Below, one piece after another: positions 1 through 4,797 of a stretch of 8,272 nucleotides of DNA (position 1 is the first letter of the stretch; each line of letters begins with the position of its first letter). The notes below the pieces were generated by a model. It saw nothing but the letters and a program-made list of their open reading frames with translations, was not told where the DNA came from and made no database searches. Origin of the DNA: CAZYMF01 sp964648215 (lineage in GTDB: Bacteria > Desulfobacterota > Binatia > HRBIN30 > JACQVA1); assembly GCA_964648215.1 (NCBI GenBank), contig CAZYMF010000212.1, forward strand, positions 1 through 8,272, in the 5' to 3' direction. Made by a program: the position numbers and the translations under genes.

Positions 1-657
1 GGCGCCCTTTTCGTGGCCGAACAGCTCGCTCTCGACCAGCTCGCGGCTGAAGGCGGCGCAGTTGACCTTGACCAGTGGCTTGGTGCGGCGCGGGCTGTGG
101 TAGTGCAGCGCGTTCGCGACCAGCTCCTTGCCGGTGCCGCTCTCCCCCCGCACCAGAACGGTGATGTCGGTGTCGGCCACCTTCTGCACCATTTCGAAGA
201 GGCGCAGCATCGCCTGGCTCTTGCCCACGATCTGGTCGAAGGCGTAGCTGTCCTGCACCTGCGCCAGCAGGCGCCGATGCTCGCGGCGCAGCAGGCTGTG
301 CTCCATCACCTTGTGCACCAGCAGGCGCATCTCGTCGTTGTCGAACGGCTTGGGGATGTAGTCGGCGGCGCCGGCCTTCATCGCCTCGACGGCGATCTTC
401 TCCGAGCCGTAGGCGGTGATCATGACCACGGCAAGATCCGGGTCGAAGGCCCGCGCGCGCTCGAGCACCTGGATCCCGTCCATCCCCGCCATGCTGAGGT
501 CGGTGATGACGAGGTGGTAGTCGCCGCCCTCGATCTTGCGCACCGCCTCCTCGCCGCTGCCGGCCGTCTCGACCGTGTAGCCTTCCTTGGCAAGCAGTCC
601 GCGCAGCGCCAGCTGCATGGCCCGTTCATCGTCGACGACTAGAATGCGGCCTTTCAT
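1..657 (-). CDS. NtrC-family sigma-54-dependent response regulator (partial, C-terminus beyond left edge)
   Basis: The first 219 residues of a two-component regulator are present; the 3' end lies outside the window. Residues 1-120 form a receiver domain with the acidic pair D9/D10, phospho-acceptor D53 (in VITDLSMAGMDG), switch residue T81 and K103 (in YIPKPF). After a short linker the sigma-54 activator AAA+ domain begins near residue 141 (IVGKSQAM), with Walker A GESGTGKE at 171-178. The sequence breaks off at ELFGHEKGA, inside the start of the GAFTGA loop that contacts sigma-54. By family, phosphorylation drives oligomerisation and ATP-dependent opening of sigma-54 promoters. The ATG at 657 fits the receiver start exactly. 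It lies 28 bp after the kinase stop, without a clear ribosome-binding site, so translation may be coupled to the kinase. A C-terminal Fis-type helix-turn-helix is expected but not visible. Its likely partner is the adjacent kinase, and the operon's own promoter is of the sigma-54 type. Confidence 0.95.
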   Translation of the reverse strand, partial: MKGRILVVDDERAMQLALRGLLAKEGYTVETAGSGEEAVRKIEGGDYHLVITDLSMAGMDGIQVLERARAFDPDLAVVMITAYGSEKIAVEAMKAGAADYIPKPFDNDEMRLLVHKVMEHSLLRREHRRLLAQVQDSYAFDQIVGKSQAMLRLFEMVQKVADTDITVLVRGESGTGKELVANALHYHSPRRTKPLVKVNCAAFSRELVESELFGHEKGA

Positions 658-685
658 AACCGTGGCTCGTGCTCGCGCGGCGTGC

Positions 686-1888
686 TCAGGGGGTCGGCAA
701 GGTGATGCAGAACTCGGTGCCGCGGCCCTCGGCGCTGTCGACGCTGAGCTGTCCCTGGTGGGCGTCGACGATCTTCTTGGCGATGGCCATGCCGAGTCCG
801 GTGCCCTTCTCCTTGGTGGTGAAGAACGGGTTGAAGATCTTGGCCAGCTTGGCCTCGGGAATGCCGCAGCCGTTGTCGCGCACCCGCACCGTGACGGTCT
901 TGGGCGTGCCGTTCTCGATGAACAGATCGATCCGGCGTTTCTCGGGCACCGCCTCCATGGCATCCACGGCGTTGTCGATGATGTTGCCGAAGACCTGCTG
1001 CAGCTTCTCGGCGTCGGCCCAGACGGTCGGTCCGGCGATGTAGTTGCGCGCCACGTGCACCTTGGCCGCCTCCAGCCTGTTTCTCAGCTGCGTCAACGCG
1101 GCGTCGACGACACCGGCGACGTTGACGTGGGCGAAGGCGTACTCCTCCTCCTTGGCGTACTTGAGCAGATGCGACACGCGGCGCTCGACGCGGTCGAGCT
1201 CGTCGATTGCCACCTTGGCGTACTCGACGTTCTCCACCGAGTGCGGGTCCTCGCCCATCTGCTGCACCAGGCTCTTGGCCGCGGCGATCGGGTTGCGGAT
1301 CTCGTGCGCGATGGTGGCGGAGATCTCCTCGATCGAGGCCTGCTTCTCGGTGGTCATCGCCTGCTTCTCGCGCCGCACCTCGCGCTCGACCACGGGATCG
1401 AAGAACCTCTCCTTGACGAAGTGCGAGCCGAACACGGCCATGAAGTGCGCGAACAGGCCGACGCCCCAGCCCATCGCCGGCCAGAGGAACCACGGGTAGC
1501 CGGTGGTCATCAGGTTGATGAAGGCGAGCAGGGCGATGACCGCGAGGTACCACATCAGGTGCACGTAGAAGCTCGCCTCGGCCGCGGCGCGCAGCCGGGC
1601 GCGGCGCAGCGCCTCCTGCTCCGCGTCGCGCTTCGGCGGGACGAAGTTGCCGCGCTTCCACTGCCGCGCCGCCTCCTTCCACCGGTCGCGCTCGTGCTTC
1701 CACTGTCGCTTGTGCTCGCGAGCCATCTCGCGCCAGTGCTCGCGCTCGACCTTCCAGTCCGCCGGGCCACCGCAGACCGTCGTCGCGCGCATCGTCTCGT
1801 CGAGACGGTAGCGGACGCGATAACGTCGGTGCTGGCGCTTGAAGTGCCAGAACAGCACGACGGCTAGGATGAGGCCGAGGACCGCCAT
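686..1888 (-). CDS. Membrane sensor histidine kinase with 2TM domain
   Basis: A 400-residue kinase and probable phosphodonor of the downstream NtrC-type regulator. An N-terminal hydrophobic helix (about 2-16) is followed by a basic stretch, then a highly charged helix with Trp at 45, 52, 63, 70 and 77. A 2TM-type membrane module occupies about 107-153. The transmitter has the H-box IAHEIRNP with His195, N-box NIIDNAVDA (302-310), G1 box DNGCG (338-342), F-box FNPFFTT and G2 box GTGLGMAIAKKI (362-373). No periplasmic sensor, PAS or HAMP domain is seen, so the signal probably arises in the membrane, at the charged helix or from the small membrane protein encoded just upstream. The gene starts 19 bp after that protein's stop, with GGAG about 12 nt before the ATG, and ends 28 bp before the regulator. 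All catalytic motifs look intact. The ligand cannot be deduced. Confidence 0.93.
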   Translation of the reverse strand: MAVLGLILAVVLFWHFKRQHRRYRVRYRLDETMRATTVCGGPADWKVEREHWREMAREHKRQWKHERDRWKEAARQWKRGNFVPPKRDAEQEALRRARLRAAAEASFYVHLMWYLAVIALLAFINLMTTGYPWFLWPAMGWGVGLFAHFMAVFGSHFVKERFFDPVVEREVRREKQAMTTEKQASIEEISATIAHEIRNPIAAAKSLVQQMGEDPHSVENVEYAKVAIDELDRVERRVSHLLKYAKEEEYAFAHVNVAGVVDAALTQLRNRLEAAKVHVARNYIAGPTVWADAEKLQQVFGNIIDNAVDAMEAVPEKRRIDLFIENGTPKTVTVRVRDNGCGIPEAKLAKIFNPFFTTKEKGTGLGMAIAKKIVDAHQGQLSVDSAEGRGTEFCITLPTP

Positions 1889-1907
1889 ACGCGCATCGCT
1901 CTCCGCC

Positions 1908-2111
1908 TCAGTTGTTGGCGCCGCAGACCGGCGCGCCCACCAGCTTCAGGCGCCCGGCGGGCACCGTCTTGCGCTCGCGACTGGCCCAGAGCAGGGCCGC
2001 GGCGCCGGCCAGGACGAGCGCCACGAGCAGCGCGGCGACGGAGGGCAACGTTGCATCGTATACGCCCTCGGGAACTGGAGCGCTCATCGCCATCATGTTG
2101 AAGAACCCCAT
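1908..2111 (-). CDS. Small single-span membrane protein, first gene of the two-component operon
   Basis: A 67-residue protein of no recognised family. The start at 2111 is chosen because AAGGAGGAAGG lies just before this ATG, whereas the longer frame reaching 2258 has no such site and would begin upstream of the predicted transcription start. Residues 1-21 are Met-rich at first (MGFFNMMAMSAPVPEG), 22-43 form one hydrophobic Ala/Leu/Val helix, and RERK follows directly, so the positive-inside rule predicts N-out and C-in. The cytoplasmic tail contains a single Cys at 63. It begins about 20 nt after a sigma-54 promoter and ends 19 bp before the kinase, so it should be co-transcribed with kinase and regulator. 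A role as an accessory or sensor subunit for the 2TM kinase is inferred from position only. It carries no lipobox and no obvious cleavable signal. Confidence 0.75.
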   Translation of the reverse strand: MGFFNMMAMSAPVPEGVYDATLPSVAALLVALVLAGAAALLWASRERKTVPAGRLKLVGAPVCGANN

Positions 2112-2140
2112 GTTGCCTTCCTCCTTCTGCACCGAGGGAA

Positions 2141-2157
2141 GGCAAGCGGAGTGCCAG
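2141..2157 (-). promoter_or_regulatory. Sigma-54 (-24/-12) promoter of the small-protein/kinase/NtrC operon
   Basis: Reading the minus strand, CTGGCAC-TCCGC-TTGCC matches the sigma-54 consensus YTGGCAC-N5-TTGC at every core position, including the invariant GG at -24 and GC at -12. With the -12 C at 2142 the transcript should start near 2131, giving a 5' leader of about 20 nt that contains the strong AGGAGG site of the 67-residue gene. The operon itself encodes a sigma-54 activator, which supports autoregulation (inference). Confidence 0.8.
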
Positions 2158-2231
2158 ATTGTAGACGAAAGCGGCCGGCGGGGGGAAACGCGCGTAAGTC
2201 GCCGAAAATACTCGCTGCCCGCGAAGAGACG

Positions 2232-2267
2232 GCCGGCGCCCGGACGGGTCGGGTGCATGGCGCCGGC
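2232..2267. promoter_or_regulatory. Inverted repeat, candidate activator-binding site or terminator stem
   Basis: Perfect 9-bp arms, GCCGGCGCC (2232-2240) and GGCGCCGGC (2259-2267), are separated by 18 bp. The dyad lies about 100-136 bp upstream of the predicted sigma-54 transcription start, a usual distance for an enhancer site of an NtrC-type activator. It could instead be a transcript-end stem for the dehydrogenase gene whose stop is 44 bp away, but no T-run follows. Chance palindromes are common in such GC-rich DNA. Confidence 0.35.
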
Positions 2268-2282
2268 TGCGCTCCGGCACGC

Positions 2283-2309
2283 GGCGCGCAGTTCACCGAC
2301 TGCAGCGCC
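2283..2309 (-). terminator. Hairpin directly after the dehydrogenase stop codon
   Basis: On the minus strand GGCGCTGCAGT and ACTGCGCGCC pair over 10 bp with one bulged T and a 6-nt loop, starting one base after the TGA of the dehydrogenase. There is no T-tract, so it is at best a Rho-assisted or RNA-stabilising 3' end. Confidence 0.35.
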
Positions 2310-2310
2310 C

Positions 2311-3126
2311 TCACATGAAGTAGCCGCCGTTGGGGCTGATGACCTGGCCGACGGTGAAGCTGGAGTCGTCGGCGGCGAGGTAGAGCGCCACGGCGGCGAT
2401 CTCGGCGGGCGTTCCGAGGCGGCCGATCGGGGTCTGCAGCACGGCCATCTGCCGCATGGTCTCGTCCATCACGTCGAGCAACGGCGTATCGACGAAGCCG
2501 GGCGCGATCGCGTTGACGTACACCCCGCGGCCGATCACCTCGCGCGCCACCGACTTGGTCAGGGCGATGATGCCTCCCTTCGCCGCCGAGTAGTCGGGTG
2601 AGCCGGCCAGGCCGGTGGTGCCGGCGATCGAGGCCATGTTGATGATCTTGCCCGATCCCCGGGGCTCCATGACCTTGAGCGCCTCGCGCGTGCAGTAGAA
2701 GGTCCCGTCGAGGTGAATCGAGAGGGTACGCCGCCACTGCGAGTCGGCCATCAAACGGGTGGCGCCGACCGAGGTGGTGGCCTTGCCGGTGGTGAGCATT
2801 TCCTGCGTCGCCGCCGCCGAGTTGGCCTTCACCTCGTCGCTCATCAGCGCGATGCCGGCGTTGTTGACCAGGATGTCGATGGTGCCCATCTCGTCGACGA
2901 GATGCTCGAAGAGAGCAGCCACCTCGACGCTGTCGGAGACGTCGGCGATGTACGCGCGCGCCCGAGAGCCGGCCGCCTCGATCTCCTTCACCACGGCCGC
3001 GGCGCTCTCCTTGTTGACGTCGTTGATGGCGATCGCCGCTCCTTCACGCGCGAAGGTCAGGGCAATCTCGCGTCCCAGCCCGCTGCCCGCGCCGGTGATC
3101 AAAGCGACTTTTCCCGCAAGCTTCAT
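2311..3126 (-). CDS. Short-chain dehydrogenase/reductase (SDR family, classical FabG-like)
   Basis: A 271-residue Rossmann-fold oxidoreductase, slightly longer than typical 245-260-residue FabG-type enzymes. Visible motifs: cofactor loop TGAGSGLG (11-18), Asp36 at the end of strand 2 (suggesting NAD(H) rather than NADP(H)), D62-V, NNAG (88-91), catalytic Ser166 in NMASIAG, and Y179-x3-K183 in YSAAK. The position usually held by the fourth catalytic residue Asn (VNL) is His138 (IHLDGTF), as also occurs in some hydroxyacyl-CoA-type SDRs. About 15 extra residues after NNAG (92-127) account for the length and probably sit near the substrate entrance. The ATG at 3126 is preceded by AAGGAG at 8 nt. 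It is divergent from the DHH gene. The substrate (a 3-oxoacyl thioester, steroid or other secondary alcohol) cannot be told from sequence. Confidence 0.93.
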   Translation of the reverse strand: MKLAGKVALITGAGSGLGREIALTFAREGAAIAINDVNKESAAAVVKEIEAAGSRARAYIADVSDSVEVAALFEHLVDEMGTIDILVNNAGIALMSDEVKANSAAATQEMLTTGKATTSVGATRLMADSQWRRTLSIHLDGTFYCTREALKVMEPRGSGKIINMASIAGTTGLAGSPDYSAAKGGIIALTKSVAREVIGRGVYVNAIAPGFVDTPLLDVMDETMRQMAVLQTPIGRLGTPAEIAAVALYLAADDSSFTVGQVISPNGGYFM

Positions 3127-3139
3127 GATGCCGTCTCCT

Positions 3140-3168
3140 TTTCGCCGTTCGCGCCCTCTGCCTATAAT
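3140..3168 (+). promoter_or_regulatory. Sigma-70-type promoter of the DHH gene, predicting a leaderless mRNA
   Basis: A perfect -10 hexamer TATAAT lies at 3163-3168, with a weak -35 (TTTCGC, 3140-3145) 17 bp upstream. The A of the ATG (3174) is 6 nt past the hexamer, where transcription should begin, and there is no ribosome-binding site before it. The 47-bp divergent gap must also hold the start of the dehydrogenase transcript; the same element read on the minus strand gives only the weaker TATAGG. Confidence 0.65.
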
Positions 3169-3173
3169 GGCGC

Positions 3174-4160
3174 ATGAGCCTAGAGAAGAAGCCGAAGATT
3201 GTCCACGTCGTCAGCCACGGCCCGCACTGCCTCGACGGCGTCGCCGCCGCGGTGGCGGTCGCCCGCTTTCACCGCGACGCCACCGTGATCCCCTGCTTCG
3301 CCAGCAACCAGAAGATCGACGAGATCATTCTGGGCCTGCGCTGCGAGCCCGCCGACGCCGAGCACGAGGTCTGGGTCACCGATATCTCGTGGACCACGCC
3401 GGAGGCCGACGCCCATTTGCGCCGGCTCGCCGAGCGGGGCGTGAAGATCTACTGGATCGATCATCATCGCACCGCGATCGAGCGGGTGGCGGCGGGCAAC
3501 ATCAAGGTTCCCTTCACCGACTCCGTCGTTCGCGACGACTACGCCGCCTCGCGTCTCACCTACGAGTACCTGGCCGAGCGCCTGGCCCGCAGCGGCGAAC
3601 GCAACCAGGCCTTTGCCGATCTCGAGCCGCTGGTGCGGATGGCCGACGACAACGATCGCTGGCTGCACGAGATTGCGGGCTCGCGCGAGCTGGCCAACAC
3701 CGTGCGGGCCATGGGCGGGCCCGAAGCCTACGACGACCTGCTCACCATCGACCGGGCCGTCCACTACACGCCGCGGATGCACGCGGCCGCGGAACGCTTC
3801 GCCGCCGAGCTGCAGCGCAGCTTCGAGGTGGCCGAACAAAGCCGCGTGTCCTTTGCCGTTCCCGGGCGGTCCGTAACCTTGGTGGCGGCCATGTGTGACG
3901 GTTATCCAAGCGAAATCGCCGACGCCTGGGGCAAACGGTCCGCCCGGACCGTCTTTGCCCTGTTCGATGCCAAGAGCCTCTCCGTCAGCCTGCGCCGCTC
4001 GCCGGATTGCGAGGTCGATCTCTCCCATCTCGCGCGCGCCTTTGGCGGCGGCGGACACGCCGCAGCCGCCGGCTGCACCCTGCCCGAGCTGCGCCAGCGG
4101 CTGTCGAGCGAGCTGGCAAACACGCTGGGGCAGGCGCTGGCCTCCGGCGTCGATCGCTGA
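3174..4160 (+). CDS. DHH/DHHA1-family phosphoesterase
   Basis: A 328-residue cytoplasmic metal-dependent phosphoesterase of the DHH superfamily (RecJ, NrnA/NrnB and relatives). Motif I is SHGPHCLDG (14-22), motif II VTDIS with D70, motif III the signature DHH at 96-98 (WIDHHRT), and motif IV an acidic MADDNDRW with D159/D161. The C-terminal DHHA1 substrate-binding half ends in the glycine-rich loop FGGGGHAAAAG (290-300). Family members cleave short oligonucleotides, pAp or cyclic dinucleotides using two Mn ions. Motif I has Cys19 where NrnA-like proteins have an Asp, resembling the HGxCPDG variant of the NrnB-like branch. Length and absence of other domains favour a stand-alone nanoRNase or nucleotide phosphatase over RecJ. 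It is transcribed divergently from the dehydrogenase and its start is predicted to be leaderless. The exact substrate is unknown. Confidence 0.92.
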   Translation: MSLEKKPKIVHVVSHGPHCLDGVAAAVAVARFHRDATVIPCFASNQKIDEIILGLRCEPADAEHEVWVTDISWTTPEADAHLRRLAERGVKIYWIDHHRTAIERVAAGNIKVPFTDSVVRDDYAASRLTYEYLAERLARSGERNQAFADLEPLVRMADDNDRWLHEIAGSRELANTVRAMGGPEAYDDLLTIDRAVHYTPRMHAAAERFAAELQRSFEVAEQSRVSFAVPGRSVTLVAAMCDGYPSEIADAWGKRSARTVFALFDAKSLSVSLRRSPDCEVDLSHLARAFGGGGHAAAAGCTLPELRQRLSSELANTLGQALASGVDR

Positions 4161-4186
4161 GCCGGCACAGATCTCCGAAATCGCGC

Positions 4187-4238
4187 CGACGGCGCCGCCA
4201 CCGTCGTCCCACAAGACGGCGCCCTACCGTACTTTTTT
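4187..4238 (+). terminator. Possible intrinsic terminator after the DHH gene
   Basis: A 6-bp hairpin (CGACGG 4187-4192 / CCGTCG 4201-4206) is followed by a short stem (ACGG 4216-4219 / CCGT 4227-4230) two bases before six T residues (4233-4238). The stem next to the T-run is only 4 bp, so efficiency is doubtful. The motif GACGGCGCC occurs twice here as a direct repeat. Confidence 0.4.
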
Positions 4239-4244
4239 GCCTCG

Positions 4245-4298
4245 GCGGCGACGAAACTGAACGTTGTTAAGGCATATCGACGTCCCCCCGGTCGCCGC
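4245..4298. promoter_or_regulatory. Inverted repeat upstream of the second sigma-54 promoter
   Basis: Arms GCGGCGAC (4245-4252) and GTCGCCGC (4291-4298) are exact 8-bp complements separated by 38 bp, lying about 55-108 bp upstream of the predicted transcription start. They could be paired half-sites for an activator. The rest of 4239-4326 holds no gene. Confidence 0.25.
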
Positions 4299-4326
4299 AA
4301 CCGACTGCTCGCACCCCCGAGCGCTC

Positions 4327-4342
4327 TGGCACCGCCATTGCA
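4327..4342 (+). promoter_or_regulatory. Sigma-54 (-24/-12) promoter of the 98-residue protein gene
   Basis: TGGCAC-CGCCA-TTGCA matches the core sigma-54 consensus at every position with correct N5 spacing. With the -12 C at 4341 the transcript should begin near 4353, leaving a leader of about 25 nt containing AGGAAAGGA at 7 nt before the ATG. Confidence 0.82.
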
Positions 4343-4347
4343 CCCCG

Positions 4348-4364
4348 CCTCACCTCGGGTGAGG
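4348..4364. promoter_or_regulatory. Perfect palindrome across the predicted transcription start
   Basis: CCTCACC-TCG-GGTGAGG forms 7-bp arms around a 3-nt centre. The predicted start (about 4353) falls within the left arm, so a DNA operator is more likely than an RNA hairpin unless transcription begins further upstream. The right arm touches the ribosome-binding region (4362-4370). Confidence 0.4.
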
Positions 4365-4377
4365 AAAGGATAGCGTC

Positions 4378-4674
4378 ATGGTGAGAATCAAAGCGCTGAC
4401 GCCTGAGACCGAGGGGCGGACGTTGATGTCGGAGGAGCTGTTGATGCTGGCGGTTCTCGAGCAAGCGGTGGCCGATCTCGTGCACCACTGCCCGGCCGTG
4501 CGCGCCGATGCCGAAGCGTACTTTTTCAACTACACACCCGAGTCGAGCGCCTTCAGCTTCGACCACGTGTGCAGCCAGTTCGGCCTGTCCCCCTCGGCGA
4601 TCCGACGTGAGATCCGCGGCCGCTGCGCCGCGCGTCGCGCCGCTGCCACCGCCCTCGATTCGAAGGCCGCGTAG
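4378..4674 (+). CDS. Small protein of unrecognised family (member A), HTH-like C-terminal half
   Basis: A 98-residue soluble protein. Its central part matches that of the gene at 6182-6580: LMLAVL (22-27) opening a helix, then ADAEAYFFN (43-51), FSFDHVC (59-65) and LSPSAIRREIR (70-80). The segment FSF..C..FGLSPSAIRREI looks like a helix-turn-helix with a recognition helix rich in Arg, so DNA binding is a reasonable inference; no named family is recognised. The Ala/Arg-rich tail (81-98) shows no resemblance to the other copy's tail. The start is supported by AGGAAAGGA 7 nt upstream. It is preceded by a sigma-54 promoter, so it should be expressed only when an NtrC-type activator is active. The TAG stop (4672-4674) is supplied by the first palindromic repeat unit, so the original C-terminus may have been replaced when the repeat arrived. 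Confidence 0.8.
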   Translation: MVRIKALTPETEGRTLMSEELLMLAVLEQAVADLVHHCPAVRADAEAYFFNYTPESSAFSFDHVCSQFGLSPSAIRREIRGRCAARRAAATALDSKAA

Positions 4675-4784
4675 CCGCAGGCTTCAGCCTGCGCTCCCAG
4701 CCCCACGTTCCCCGTAGCCGCAGGCTTCACAGCCTGCGCCTCCCGCTCGCGCGCAGGCTCGCGCAGGCTAAAGCCTGCGCCTAC
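4671..4784. repeat. REP-like palindromic repeat cluster (two direct units, one inverted)
   Basis: Unit 1 (4671-4694) and unit 2 (4714-4739) both begin GTAGCCGCAGGCTTCA and end AGCCTGCGC; unit 2 has two extra bases (CA) in its centre. Unit 3 (4761-4784) is the reverse complement, GTAGGCGCAGGCTTTAGCC..., differing from unit 1 at two positions. A stray half-unit GCGCAGGCT lies at 4751-4759. Each unit is itself a hairpin (CGCAGGCT / AGCCTGCG). The cluster fills nearly all of the 123-bp gap between two convergent genes, a usual site for REP/BIME-type elements mobilised in trans by RAYT transposases. It may act as a two-way transcript end; no T-run is present. Confidence 0.85.
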
Positions 4785-4797
4785 AGACCGGCCACCC

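Noticed and set aside
1835..1855. TGGCAC-like element on the minus strand inside the kinase gene
   Set aside because: It keeps GG-N10-GC spacing but has GCGC instead of TTGC at -12 and lies within coding sequence encoding the end of the first membrane helix.
13..1867. Long plus-strand frames opposite the response regulator and kinase
   Set aside because: Low-complexity His/Val/Leu/Arg/Ala translations typical of antisense frames in GC-rich genes; the minus-strand frames carry complete domain motifs.
2112..2258. N-terminal extension of the small membrane protein to 116 residues
   Set aside because: It would start upstream of the sigma-54 promoter, lacks a ribosome-binding site and adds Arg/Pro-rich noise; the ATG at 2111 has a strong AGGAGG.
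1839..2601. Plus-strand frames of 159 and 229 residues across the operon start and the end of the dehydrogenase gene
   Set aside because: No ribosome-binding site or recognisable domain; they run antisense to the dehydrogenase and the small membrane protein.
3180..4214. 344-residue minus-strand frame opposite the DHH gene
   Set aside because: Gly/Ala/Val-rich antisense shadow; the plus strand holds all DHH and DHHA1 motifs.
4671..4784. Possible CRISPR array
   Set aside because: Units are self-palindromic, of both orientations, irregularly spaced and only three in number; REP-like elements explain them better.
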